Shown here: piece after piece, positions 28,001-35,784 of the stretch | How positions within the stretch are numbered: the first letter of the stretch is position 1 | How the letters are laid out: every line of letters starts with the position of its first letter | Assembly: GCA_000508965.1 (NCBI GenBank) | Contig: BAHV02000008.1 | Location: 1-64,000, forward strand | DNA length: 64,000 nucleotides | Source of the DNA: Dielma sp000508965 | Lineage (GTDB): Bacteria; Bacillota_I; Bacilli_A; Erysipelotrichales; Erysipelotrichaceae | Reading direction: 5' to 3' | Position numbers and translations under genes: made by a program | The notes under the pieces: generated by a model | The model's input: the letters and a program-made list of their open reading frames with translations, nothing else | What the model was told of the DNA's origin: nothing | The model's database searches: none

Positions 28001-28538
28001 TGTTAAATTCGATTTATATACAGCTGCCGATAATCAATTGGCAGGCAGTTATGAAACTGATATAAATGGCACATTTACAGTCAGCAATTTATCAGCCGGC
28101 AGTTATTACCTTGTTGAGACACAGGGCGCTGACGGATATGATTATGATTCAAGCATTCATCATAATGTAACGCTTGGCGGTAATGATACAGTGATTTCTA
28201 AGACGATCATCAATGAAAAGAAAAAGTCACCGGTTGATCCAACTGATCCAAGCAGACCTTCACAGCCTGATCCGGATAAACCGACTGTAGATATCCCTGA
28301 GGAGGAAGTACCTTTAGGTCCTGGTGAAGAAATCGTCGATATTATTGATGAGGATGTACCTCTGTCTGACGGTGGTGCCAATGCTTTTGTTGAAATAGAA
28401 GATGAAGAAGTGCCGCTGGGCGCCGGCAGTGAAATACCAAATACAAAAGATAGCTTGTATTTCTGGATTCCGGTTCTGGTACTGTCCGCTTTAGGCATTA
28501 TGCTGTTAAATGTATTGCGCAGAAAATGTGCAGAATAG
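25089..28538 (+). CDS. Large sortase-anchored CnaB/SpaA surface protein (adhesin)
   Basis: 1149 residues: signal peptide (1-30), acidic linker (about 31-115) with ATGSD repeats, and adhesin-like beta regions (about 140-480). A helical, probably coiled-coil stretch (about 500-590) follows. Three CnaB/SpaA domains lie at about 710-1030, each with a candidate isopeptide Lys near the start (LTKVDG, MVIKKG) and Glu near the end (YLKEV, YYLVE). Next come a Pro/Asp linker and three copies of an E/D-E-V-P-L motif, then sorting signal, hydrophobic span and Arg-Arg-Lys tail. The sorting motif reads IPNTK, not LPXTG. AAAGGAGG precedes the ATG. The neighbouring class B sortase is the likely anchoring enzyme. 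The ligand is unknown. Confidence 0.88.
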   Translation: MKQNRITKRILAVMMSFLMAFSSIQGYVKAETESMNTENEEEVISVNDPEEELDPDFNVESEDEEDSKKDLEDDIIDDSATGSDTEVKEPAATDSDSIDPATGSDVEENTEDIITPDTDFVWEDVEGAQIYGLLGMQYYMRSNFVLSNDGNDISNMIEISSAKASLNGVTIQQGNDYTVKGGSTFEFKFEWQPANADQTIHANDYFTIDIATISGLQYSKQTAKTALRISGIKVGDYYLTYENNELKFHIEFNENIEYFQDISGFFKGSSTFKDVTDTTVNEFTFMDGYQGELTVKEKPEIIIPPSTPSGTAWKPSLPNDFNKNEKPSLKKDVKWFGNDAHRIEYRAGFFELIKQYEDGEPFQGQTYENVILVDELDANQKYVNYTGGAPFFIEIPIFYYGTKNAVGYLGTGNEEVVFKSGTQAANQPGMTSSSININSSNFTQFTSNDGDVEALVESTPKSWGIVITPANTQKLIINFGKLGSLDNDAITMNDINNGWRLNKYFEELQTRIKTAKQNIDKYENDSNSPMALLQTRLTSLETNYRKNDPSLAYIDELNAFIKAAQDYADDSTIEPVPDLNVKIQETAPNASADVLVSLKNYRKDVDLYVNNKAAYIQKWQDKIDIYEKTIEYYIPEEIRNNADKNADAPVYGFIIKYCTEVTNLSQATVTNNVTVKTGTVEYESSIIAKHNFTAGIKGNYINGDVVLVKADSKYEYSEENLGNTAVKGMKGVEFEVYEKGSDTPLQLMMASDGHYVYIAGNHTGDEKFTQTLVTDANGAIAISSLPSMGNYYFKEVSNPNGYYAGQNAMIPFTVDKNQITYKLAENVARAITLTKVDGDNNEALEKVEFALYDQATDSELTGFTKSEGAYIYDQKGSAKLLTDAKGMLQIRNLPAGSFYLKEVAPLVGYKPLEGTSNYFPFDLTLDLPKDGGKIIEINNGNAIKNYKEDVKEQLYELMVIKKGSDDVVLPNVKFDLYTAADNQLAGSYETDINGTFTVSNLSAGSYYLVETQGADGYDYDSSIHHNVTLGGNDTVISKTIINEKKKSPVDPTDPSRPSQPDPDKPTVDIPEEEVPLGPGEEIVDIIDEDVPLSDGGANAFVEIEDEEVPLGAGSEIPNTKDSLYFWIPVLVLSALGIMLLNVLRRKCAE

Positions 28539-28543
28539 AAATT

Positions 28544-28577
28544 GAAGGACAGGTCTAAGATGCTTGTCCTTTTTTAT
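28544..28577 (+). terminator. Intrinsic terminator after the adhesin gene
   Basis: AAGGACA pairs with TTGTCCTT over a 12-nt loop, then a T run. Confidence 0.85.
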
Positions 28578-28661
28578 GCGTCATGGGATTAAATCAATTC
28601 AGTAATTCTGCATATTATAGAAGGAGCATATCTTTCCGCAATTTTAATTATTGTAAAATGA

Positions 28662-28689
28662 TTGAAAAATGAACAGGATATTGTATAAT
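28662..28689 (+). promoter_or_regulatory. Promoter of the transglutaminase/pilus operon
   Basis: TTGAAA (28662-28667), a 16-bp spacer and TATAAT (28684-28689), 40 bp before the lipoprotein start. With the terminator upstream it makes the following genes an independent operon. Confidence 0.7.
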
Positions 28690-28728
28690 TAAAACAAATG
28701 GTAAGAGTTGAAGAAAGGACGGTCTGTG

Positions 28729-29676
28729 ATGAAAGAATTTATGCAATTAAAAAAAGTAGGCGTCGTATTGCTTTCAGCGCTGCTGGTGGCAGGCTGTACC
28801 TCAGGGAATATTGATAATACCGATCAAACGGTAATCGATATTACTGATGAAGAAGTGCCGCTGTCAGGGCGCGCAGGCAAGGTTGAAGTGCTTGTGCCGA
28901 CAGCCTCTGATCAGTCAGTAAAGAAAAATGATTATGCACTGCTGGATTATTCTAATAGTTCACAGGGATATGTGATGCTTAAATATCTGAAAGCAGCTGA
29001 CAAGAAGATTAAAGTTCAGGTCAGTTTGAATGAAGGAACGGTATATACTTATAATTTGAATTCCAGATCAGAATATGAGGTATTTCCATTAACGCAGGGT
29101 AATGGTGCGTATAAGATTCAGGTATTTGAAAATATATCGGGTACTAAATATATTCAGGTGTTTTCAGAGACGGTCGATGTAAAGCTTACAGATGAATTTT
29201 CACCATTCCTTTATCCCAATCAGTATGTGAATTTCTCTGCTTCAAGTGAGGCAGTCAAGCTTTCTAATACAATGAATAAACAGGCTGTAACTGATCTTAA
29301 TGTAATTAAGAATGTATTTGATTATGTAACAGATACAATCAGCTATGATTATGATAAAGCTAAAACAGTTCAGTCTGGTTATCTGCCTGATGTGGATAAG
29401 GTCTTAAAAGATAAAACCGGTATTTGTTTTGATTATGCGGCTTTAATGACAGCCATGCTGCGCAGTCAGAGTATTCCTACTAAACTGGTAATTGGCTACA
29501 ATAAAGATGTTTATCATGCATGGATTTCTGCCTATACGAAAGATAATGGCTGGATTGACAGTGTGATTAGTTTTGACGGTAATAAGTGGACGATGATGGA
29601 TCCGACCACGGCTTCTACCGTCGGTAAAAATAAGCCGATTGACCCAAATAATTATCAGGGTAAATATACTTACTAG
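28729..29676 (+). CDS. Transglutaminase-like surface lipoprotein
   Basis: 315 residues. Lipobox LVAGC puts the lipidated Cys near residue 23. Within 20 residues follows an acidic stretch containing DEEVPLSG, the same type of motif as in the adhesin encoded just upstream. A beta-rich middle is followed by a transglutaminase-like core with Cys in TGICFDYA (about 234), His in YHAW (about 265) and Asp in MDPTT (about 291), so the triad is complete. Relatives act as proteases, amidases or cross-linking enzymes. The ATG at 28729 is chosen because AAAGGA lies at a suitable distance. The gap to the PilC gene is 15 bp. Confidence 0.85.
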   Translation: MKEFMQLKKVGVVLLSALLVAGCTSGNIDNTDQTVIDITDEEVPLSGRAGKVEVLVPTASDQSVKKNDYALLDYSNSSQGYVMLKYLKAADKKIKVQVSLNEGTVYTYNLNSRSEYEVFPLTQGNGAYKIQVFENISGTKYIQVFSETVDVKLTDEFSPFLYPNQYVNFSASSEAVKLSNTMNKQAVTDLNVIKNVFDYVTDTISYDYDKAKTVQSGYLPDVDKVLKDKTGICFDYAALMTAMLRSQSIPTKLVIGYNKDVYHAWISAYTKDNGWIDSVISFDGNKWTMMDPTTASTVGKNKPIDPNNYQGKYTY

Positions 29677-29691
29677 GAGGGTGGTGCTGCT

Positions 29692-30741
29692 ATGCAGTCA
29701 CAATGCAGGCTTAGTTCTGAGCGGCTGGCAGTTTTCTGCCTTGAAATGGGAATGCTGGTGCGTTCAGGAGTGGATTTGTCTGCGGCATTAAATGCATTAG
29801 GGGCTGATTCCACATCGTCACTTGAACGTGATCTATATCAGTCAATTCATCAACAAATGGAAGCAGGTGCTTCCTTTTCTGAGGCACTGGCAGCAGCCGG
29901 TGCTTTTCCTGATACGTTGGTATGGATGATTCAGCTCGGTGTTGAGAGCGGTGATTTGAGTCCGATTTTAGATTCGATGTATGATTATTATACGCGTGAA
30001 GCTGAATTGGAAAAAGAAATTAAAAATGCCTGTGTGTATCCGCTGATCATGCTGGTGATTATGACGGCTGTATTCTTTTTAGTCGTATATAAAGTTCTGC
30101 CGGTATTCAATGGGGTATTTCTACAGATGGGAATCAGCTCGCCGGCTTGGCTTGTACTCTTGATGGAGATCTTCCATGGCGTTGTTGTCTTGCTGATCGT
30201 TTTGTGTGTGCTTTTAGGAGCTGCTTTGCTTATTGTGGGTTTTGAATCTAAGATGGGCGGCAAACAGTTATTGACCTCATGGATCAAACGCATTTTCATC
30301 CGATCAAAAATTAATAAATGGTCAGATATCGGCCGTTTCTATTCAATAATGGAACTGTGCGTACGCTGTGGTTTACCGATGGAAAAGGCATTTACTTTTA
30401 TGCTGCAGCTGATTACGCATCCCCGGCTTCAAGAGAAAGTGAAGCAGTGCCGGATTGAGTACAGTCTGGGGAAGTCAATCAGTGATTGTGTTGATGAAAT
30501 GCAGCTGCTTACGCATGCGGAAAGCTGTCTGCTGCACCTGGGTGAACAGAGCGGTGAAGCGGCAATGGTATATCGTCGGATTTCTGACTCATATATGAAA
30601 AAAGCAGAAGAAAAGATCAATGAGACAGTGAACCTGCTTGAACCGTTGCTGGTCGGCCTTATGTGCTTCATGGCAGGGTCGATTTTGATAGCTTTAATGC
30701 TGCCGCTGATGAATGCCATGCTTGTAACAGGCGGTGCTTAA
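29692..30741 (+). CDS. Type II secretion/type IV pilus platform protein (GspF/PilC family)
   Basis: 349 residues with two T2SSF domains, each a helical cytoplasmic region followed by membrane spans (about 115-140, 160-185 and 320-345). EMGMLVRSGVDLSAAL and ELCVRCGLPMEKAF mark the two repeats. It is the inner-membrane platform on which the ATPase acts in pilus, pseudopilus or competence systems. AGGAGGG precedes the ATG. Operon partner of the small single-span proteins and the PilT-like ATPase that follow. Confidence 0.9.
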   Translation: MQSQCRLSSERLAVFCLEMGMLVRSGVDLSAALNALGADSTSSLERDLYQSIHQQMEAGASFSEALAAAGAFPDTLVWMIQLGVESGDLSPILDSMYDYYTREAELEKEIKNACVYPLIMLVIMTAVFFLVVYKVLPVFNGVFLQMGISSPAWLVLLMEIFHGVVVLLIVLCVLLGAALLIVGFESKMGGKQLLTSWIKRIFIRSKINKWSDIGRFYSIMELCVRCGLPMEKAFTFMLQLITHPRLQEKVKQCRIEYSLGKSISDCVDEMQLLTHAESCLLHLGEQSGEAAMVYRRISDSYMKKAEEKINETVNLLEPLLVGLMCFMAGSILIALMLPLMNAMLVTGGA

Positions 30742-30742
30742 G

Positions 30743-31045
30743 ATGTTTTCTAAAAGAGTGATGCTGGCTGCTGCTTCCGCATGTTTAATCATTGGTTTAT
30801 TTGGATTTGAGTTCCACTTGTTTTCTAAGCAGCAGAAAGCCGAGAGTAAGCAAAATTTGATTCATTCACTCAATGACGCGGCAATTCACTGTTATGCGGT
30901 AGAAGGAAGATTTCCGCCGTCTCTTGATTATTTATGTGAAACCTATGGCATCTATTATGATCATGAGGCTTATACTGTTTTTTATGAAATATTTGCCTCA
31001 AATATGATGCCGGATATTACCGTGATTGACCGGGAGGCACAATAA
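30743..31045 (+). CDS. Small single-span protein of the pilus cluster (pseudopilin-like)
   Basis: 100 residues: a short basic N-terminus, one hydrophobic helix (about 6-25), then a soluble region containing a pilin-like Tyr/Pro-rich turn (GRFPPSLDYLCETYG). It lacks a classical Gly-Phe-x-x-x-Glu prepilin cleavage site. The ATG at 30743 follows AGGCGG by 8 nt. An alternative GTG at 30734 overlaps the stop of the PilC gene. Position in the operon suggests a minor pilin or assembly factor. Assignment by context only. Confidence 0.6.
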   Translation: MFSKRVMLAAASACLIIGLFGFEFHLFSKQQKAESKQNLIHSLNDAAIHCYAVEGRFPPSLDYLCETYGIYYDHEAYTVFYEIFASNMMPDITVIDREAQ

Positions 31046-31515
31046 TGAAAAAGCAGCGAACCGGTACACAGTTTCTGTCTCTGCTTTTGTATTGCCTCTT
31101 TGCAGTGTGCGCGTGTCTGCTGGTTGCGTTATGTGCTCAGGCATATCAGCAGCTGCAAAAAAACAGACAGAATGATTTAAATACAATGAATGTATTTTCT
31201 TATATTAATAATAAATTAAGGGAAAATGATGTTGAAGAGGGAGTTACAGTATTGAATATTGATCAATGCAGTGTACTCAAGCTGACAAGTGCCGAAGGTG
31301 ATTTTGAAACAGCGACATATATTTATAGTAAAGACGGCATGCTTTATGAAATATATGCGGCGGCTGATATTGAAATAAGTCTTGATGATGGACAGCCTTT
31401 ATTGACGTGCAATCAGCTGTCTTTTGAATTGTCGGAGTCATCCGTGATTATTTATTATGAAACCGCGGATCAGAATGTGCAGACAATGACTAAATATTTA
31501 AGGGCAGGTGAGTGA
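31045..31515 (+). CDS. DUF4860-like membrane protein of the pilus cluster
   Basis: 156 residues with one N-terminal membrane helix (about 10-33), then an extracytoplasmic beta-rich domain (YIYSKDGMLYEIY, NQLSFELSES). The pattern fits DUF4860, a family I associate with pilus-type clusters in Bacillota. It starts at the TAATG that ends the previous gene, so translation is coupled. Confidence 0.65.
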   Translation: MKKQRTGTQFLSLLLYCLFAVCACLLVALCAQAYQQLQKNRQNDLNTMNVFSYINNKLRENDVEEGVTVLNIDQCSVLKLTSAEGDFETATYIYSKDGMLYEIYAAADIEISLDDGQPLLTCNQLSFELSESSVIIYYETADQNVQTMTKYLRAGE

Positions 31516-31516
31516 G

Positions 31517-31885
31517 ATGCGAAAATTCCTGCGTGAACATCTGCAGCTGATGGAGCTGCTGATTTGTATCTTATTTTTTATGGCTGGTTCATTGATGGCA
31601 GTTTCGCTGTTTCTTCGTGCCTCACAAATAGAGAAGCAGAGTCAGGAATTGCAGTCAGCAGTCAATGCAGCCCAACAACAGGCGGAGTTATTAAGGATCA
31701 GCGATACGTTAACTGAACCGCATCTTTATTATGATGCCAGCTGGCAGTCATGCAATGCCGATAATGCAGTGTATCGGTTAGATATCAGTTCAAAGCGTGA
31801 GCATGTTTTATCTTTAACGGTATATCGGCTGATTCATGATGAAGCTGAATTGATTTATTCAATGGAGACAGGGGGACGGTTATGA
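31517..31885 (+). CDS. Small single-span protein of the pilus cluster
   Basis: 122 residues: cytoplasmic head, hydrophobic helix (about 15-37), a Gln/Glu-rich probable coiled coil (about 40-65), then a small beta domain. The ATG at 31517 overlaps the upstream stop region, with AGGTGAG just before it. The shape resembles minor pilins or assembly-complex proteins, but I recognise no family. Confidence 0.6.
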   Translation: MRKFLREHLQLMELLICILFFMAGSLMAVSLFLRASQIEKQSQELQSAVNAAQQQAELLRISDTLTEPHLYYDASWQSCNADNAVYRLDISSKREHVLSLTVYRLIHDEAELIYSMETGGRL

Positions 31886-32307
31886 AAAAGCATCGTATTA
31901 CCCTTGTCGGCAGTTCATGTCTGCTGCTGGTATTTACAATCTTGATTTTAGATGTATTGGCGATGTCGGCTTATCTGAATGCTGTTAGTGATCAGCGCAT
32001 GAGTCAGCGCTATGCAGCTTCCATCAGTGCTTACTATGCGGCTGATGCCAAGGCGTCTGAGCTGTATCAGCAAATCGTTAAAAAGGCTCAAGCGCTGCCT
32101 GTGGCGTGCGGCCTGCTTCAGGAACAGGGAATTGAGTGTCAGGCTGATGATGAAAGCTTGACTTATTATATCGATATTGACGCATCACGTCTGTTGAAGG
32201 CACAAGTCAAAATGGAGCTTACAGATAAACGGATCATCGGCTGGCAAGTTATCGTTAAGGATGAAGAGCTGGAACAGGATTATCCGCTTTGGCAAGGAGA
32301 GAATTAA
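31882..32307 (+). CDS. PilX/GspK-like minor pilin candidate
   Basis: 141 residues. A short basic N-terminus and a hydrophobic helix (about 8-30) lead into a polar amphipathic run ending AAYYAADAKASELYQQ-like, the layout of the PilX N-terminal region. It overlaps the previous gene by 4 bp (ATGA). It has an unusual pair of Cys near residues 76 and 85. The classical prepilin cleavage site is missing, so processing by a prepilin peptidase is uncertain. Confidence 0.6.
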   Translation: MKKHRITLVGSSCLLLVFTILILDVLAMSAYLNAVSDQRMSQRYAASISAYYAADAKASELYQQIVKKAQALPVACGLLQEQGIECQADDESLTYYIDIDASRLLKAQVKMELTDKRIIGWQVIVKDEELEQDYPLWQGEN

Positions 32308-32308
32308 T

Positions 32309-33367
32309 ATGGAACTTATTGATATTTTAACGGCGGCAGTTAATCAGGGGGCATCGGATATCTTTTGTGTAGCCGGTTCACAAATCAGATTAAAAATCAG
32401 TGAACAAATGGTTATATACAGTGATGAATTGCTGAAGGCAGAGGATTGCTCGGAATTAGTTAAAACGGTGTATCGGCTGGCAGACCGGCATCTTAATCTA
32501 TTATTTGAAAAGCAGGAGGATGATTTTTCCTTTTCCTTATCAAATCTGGCTCGTTTCCGTATTAATGCTTATCTTCAGCGCGGTTCACAGGCTTTGGTTA
32601 TTCGTGTCATTCGATATAATTTACCGGATTATCGTGAAATAGGTATCCCTGAGCGAGTGATGGAGCTTACTCAGCTGCATAAGGGATTGGTGCTGATTAC
32701 AGGAACAGCCGGCAGCGGTAAATCGACAACCTTAGCATGTATGATTGATGCCATCAATGCTCAGCGCAGCGGTCACATTATCACCCTTGAAGATCCCATT
32801 GAATATTTGCATCATCATAAAAAAAGCCTTGTCAGTCAGCGTGAAATCGGTGTCGATACGGGCAATTACGCTTCAGCTTTGGCAGCAGCCTTGCGGCAGG
32901 CTCCAGATGTAATCCTGCTTGGTGAAATGCGTGATTATGAAACGATCAAAAACGCGATGACAGCGGCGGAAACCGGGCATTTAATCTTCTCGACTTTGCA
33001 TACCTTCGGTGCTGTTAATGCCATTGACCGCATCATTGATGTATTTCCGCCTCAGCAGCAGGCACAGATACGGGTTCAGCTGTCCATGTCCTTAAAGGCA
33101 ATCATCTCACAGCAGCTGATCCCTTGCCTTCAAGGCGGAGTCATTCCAGTGTTTGAAATCCTGCCAATCAATACAGCGGTCGCAAACTTAATCCGTGATG
33201 GCCGCACCAATCAGATTCAAACAATTTTGACATCAGCGGGTACAGCCAATGGCGGTACGATGGACAGTAATCTATATCAATATTATAAAGCGGGAAAAAT
33301 CAGTCTTGATGACTGTCTGCGCTGCTGTGAAAACATCGATCAGATGAAAAAGCGGATTGGTGTATAA
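32309..33367 (+). CDS. PilT-like secretion/pilus ATPase
   Basis: 352 residues. The hexameric ATPase core has Walker A GTAGSGKST (about 131-139), Asp box ITLEDPIEY, Walker B VILLGEMRD and His box STLHTFGAVNAIDR. The C-terminal VANLIRDGRTNQIQT matches the AIRNLIRE motif that marks the retraction ATPase PilT rather than the assembly ATPase PilB, and its size is that of PilT. The ATG at 32309 follows AAGGAGAG. An upstream in-frame ATG lies within the previous gene. No PilB, prepilin peptidase or major pilin is encoded next to it. Confidence 0.9.
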   Translation: MELIDILTAAVNQGASDIFCVAGSQIRLKISEQMVIYSDELLKAEDCSELVKTVYRLADRHLNLLFEKQEDDFSFSLSNLARFRINAYLQRGSQALVIRVIRYNLPDYREIGIPERVMELTQLHKGLVLITGTAGSGKSTTLACMIDAINAQRSGHIITLEDPIEYLHHHKKSLVSQREIGVDTGNYASALAAALRQAPDVILLGEMRDYETIKNAMTAAETGHLIFSTLHTFGAVNAIDRIIDVFPPQQQAQIRVQLSMSLKAIISQQLIPCLQGGVIPVFEILPINTAVANLIRDGRTNQIQTILTSAGTANGGTMDSNLYQYYKAGKISLDDCLRCCENIDQMKKRIGV

Positions 33368-33425
33368 TGCAAAGTGATTTCACACAGATTATCTTGTGAT
33401 TGAATTGACATATTGATTTTACTTA

Positions 33426-33454
33426 TTGCCCGGTAGGTGGGTTAGTGTTATAAT
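33426..33454 (+). promoter_or_regulatory. Promoter of pgk-tpiA
   Basis: TTGCCC (33426-33431), a 17-bp spacer and TATAAT (33449-33454), about 30 bp before the pgk start and its AAGGAGG. Confidence 0.7.
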
Positions 33455-33483
33455 AAGCGTGTAAATTAAGGAGGATTTTTGTT

Positions 33484-34680
33484 ATGGCAAAAAGAACTGT
33501 AAGAGATTTAGATGTTGCAGGTAAACGCGTAATCGTTCGTGTCGATTTCAATGTACCTAGAAAAGACGGCGTGATTACAAACGACAACCGAATCGTTCAA
33601 GCATTACCTACAATCAAGTATCTAGTTGAAAATAAGGCAAGAGTCATTTTGATGTCTCACTTAGGCAAAGTAGATCATAAAGATCCTGAAAAATGCGAAG
33701 CTGACAAGAAGAAAAACAACATGGAAGTTGTGGGCAAGCGTCTTGCGGAATTAGTCGATACAAAGGTTACTTTTGTACCGGTTACCCGCGGTGAAGAATT
33801 AGAAAAAGCAGTTGCTGATCTGAAAGACGGCGAAATCGTATTAATGCAGAATACCCGTTATGAAAAGGGTGAAAGCAAGAATGATCCTGAATTAGCTAAA
33901 TATTGGGCTTCATTAGGTGATTTATTTGTTGAAGATGCATTTGGTTCAGTTCACCGTGCCCATGCATCTACGGCAGGTATTCCTTCAATTCTGCCATCAG
34001 CATTAGGTTTCTTGGTAGAAAAAGAAGTTAAAATGCTGGGTGCAGCTGTTGATACACCGGTACATCCTTTCGTTGCTATCATCGGCGGTGCAAAAGTGTC
34101 TGATAAGATCGCTGTTGTTGACAATCTGCTGAAAATCGCTGATAAAGTTATCATTGGCGGCGGTATGGCTTATACTTTCTTGAAGGCTCAGGGTCTTGAA
34201 GTTGGTAAATCATTAGTTGAAGAAGATAAGATTGAATTAGCAAAAGAATATTTGGCAAAGGGCGGCGATAAGCTGGTTCTGCCAGTTGACCATGTATGCG
34301 CAGATGCATTTGCTGAAGATGCAAATACAAAGGTTGCTGATAATGATGCAATCCCTGCTGATATGATGGGTCTGGATATCGGTCCTAAGACAATTGCGCT
34401 TTATAAAGAAACACTGGCCGGTGCCAAGACTGTTGTATGGAATGGCCCAATGGGTGTATTCGAAATGAAACCATTTGCTAAAGGTACATTAGAAGTATGT
34501 ACAGCAATCTCTGAATTACCTGGTGCTACAACTGTCATCGGCGGCGGTGATTCTGCGGCAGCTGCTATCCAATTGGGATTTGCTGAAAAATTCTCACACA
34601 TCTCTACTGGCGGCGGTGCATCACTTGAATATATGGAAGGAAAAGAATTACCGGGTATTGCGGTAATCGCGGAAGCTTAA
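33484..34680 (+). CDS. pgk: Phosphoglycerate kinase
   Basis: Glycolytic ATP-forming step, 1,3-bisphosphoglycerate to 3-phosphoglycerate. 398 residues with RVDFNVP (about 19-25), LMSHLG near 56, the hinge region, IGGAKVSDKI near 200 and the nucleotide-binding GGGDSAAA near 355. Strong AAGGAGG ribosome site. Its codon use is biased toward few codons, as in highly expressed genes. tpiA follows after 2 bp. Confidence 0.97.
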   Translation: MAKRTVRDLDVAGKRVIVRVDFNVPRKDGVITNDNRIVQALPTIKYLVENKARVILMSHLGKVDHKDPEKCEADKKKNNMEVVGKRLAELVDTKVTFVPVTRGEELEKAVADLKDGEIVLMQNTRYEKGESKNDPELAKYWASLGDLFVEDAFGSVHRAHASTAGIPSILPSALGFLVEKEVKMLGAAVDTPVHPFVAIIGGAKVSDKIAVVDNLLKIADKVIIGGGMAYTFLKAQGLEVGKSLVEEDKIELAKEYLAKGGDKLVLPVDHVCADAFAEDANTKVADNDAIPADMMGLDIGPKTIALYKETLAGAKTVVWNGPMGVFEMKPFAKGTLEVCTAISELPGATTVIGGGDSAAAAIQLGFAEKFSHISTGGGASLEYMEGKELPGIAVIAEA

Positions 34681-34682
34681 TT

Positions 34683-35426
34683 ATGAGAAAACCTATTATT
34701 GTCGGAAACTGGAAGATGAATAAAACAATTGCGGAAGCAGTTGAATTCATCAATGCCGTTGATCCTTTTTGCCATGATGGCGCTACATACGGTGTAGCAG
34801 CTTCATTCCTCGCGTTGAACGACGCTAACAAAGCAGCTAAAAACTTAATCGTTGCTGCTGAAAATTGTCATTTTGAAGACAATGGTGCATTCACTGGTGA
34901 AGTTTCAGTTCCTATGCTGGAAGAAATCGGTGTTAAATACTGCATCATCGGTCACTCAGAACGCCGTCAGATGTTTGGTGATACTGATGAAACAGTAAAT
35001 AAAAAAGCTAAGAGACTGATTAAAGCTGATATTACTCCTATCGTTTGTATCGGTGAAACAGAAGCTCAGTTTGATGCCGGTGAAACTGAAAAAGTAATCC
35101 GTGATCAATTAACTGGCAGTTTAGCTGATTTATGCCCTAAATGTGTAGAAAATCTGGTAATTGCTTATGAACCAATCTGGGCTATCGGCACAGGTAAATC
35201 TGCAACTAAAGAAATCGCGCAAAACTGCTGCCACATCGTGCGTGACCAAGTAGCTAAAATGTATGGTGATGAATGTGCTTCTAAAGTACGTGTTCAATAC
35301 GGCGGTTCAGTTAAACCTGAAAACATTAAAGAATACATGGCTATGGAAGACATCGACGGTGCATTAATCGGCGGTGCTTCATTAAAGGTTGATTCATTTA
35401 AAGAATTAATTGAAAAAACTCGCTAA
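34683..35426 (+). CDS. tpiA: Triosephosphate isomerase
   Basis: Interconverts dihydroxyacetone phosphate and glyceraldehyde 3-phosphate. 247 residues: GNWKMNK near the N-terminus (catalytic Lys), IGHSERR (catalytic His, about 94), AYEPIWAIGTG (catalytic Glu, about 164) and the phosphate loop YGGSVKPEN plus GALIGGASL near the end. In an operon with pgk. Confidence 0.97.
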   Translation: MRKPIIVGNWKMNKTIAEAVEFINAVDPFCHDGATYGVAASFLALNDANKAAKNLIVAAENCHFEDNGAFTGEVSVPMLEEIGVKYCIIGHSERRQMFGDTDETVNKKAKRLIKADITPIVCIGETEAQFDAGETEKVIRDQLTGSLADLCPKCVENLVIAYEPIWAIGTGKSATKEIAQNCCHIVRDQVAKMYGDECASKVRVQYGGSVKPENIKEYMAMEDIDGALIGGASLKVDSFKELIEKTR

Positions 35427-35437
35427 TTGACACGCTT

Positions 35438-35468
35438 AAAGGATCGTGAAATTCATGATCCTTTTTTT
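35438..35468 (+). terminator. Intrinsic terminator of pgk-tpiA
   Basis: AAAGGATC/GATCCTTT stem with T run. Confidence 0.88.
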
Positions 35469-35635
35469 GCTTTGTGGCCGTAAATGGTTTTCTCTTATGC
35501 AATGTCCTTGCTTTTAACAGAGTCAGCTTTTGTGAAATCATTGGCTGTGAGCAATGGAAAAACACTTTCAGTCATCATTTATCCAGGCGAAGTTTTAATT
35601 ATCCCCCAGCATTAATAAGCATAAAAGATATTTAT

Positions 35636-35668
35636 AAGGAGGTGTCATCGCCTATGACCTTCCTTTTT
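35636..35668 (+). terminator. Terminator-like hairpin upstream of the liv operon
   Basis: AAGGAGG and TGTCAT pair imperfectly with ATGAC and CTTCCTT, followed by five T. The left arm looks like a ribosome site before an ATG, but the 22-codon frame that would result is not convincing. Apart from this and the promoter at 35785, the stretch 35469-35845 shows no gene I can support. Confidence 0.45.
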
Positions 35669-35784
35669 GCTGGCTTGAAGTATTATTTCTATATGAATGT
35701 TCGGAAATGGAACGGAAAATGACACTGCTTGCTATGAAAATATGAAAATTATCAAAAAAATATGTAAAAAGATGTAATAAGCTA

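Noticed and set aside
35474..35722. 82-codon open frame before the liv operon
   Set aside because: No ribosome site, low-quality composition, and it runs through a terminator-like hairpin and most of the liv leader.
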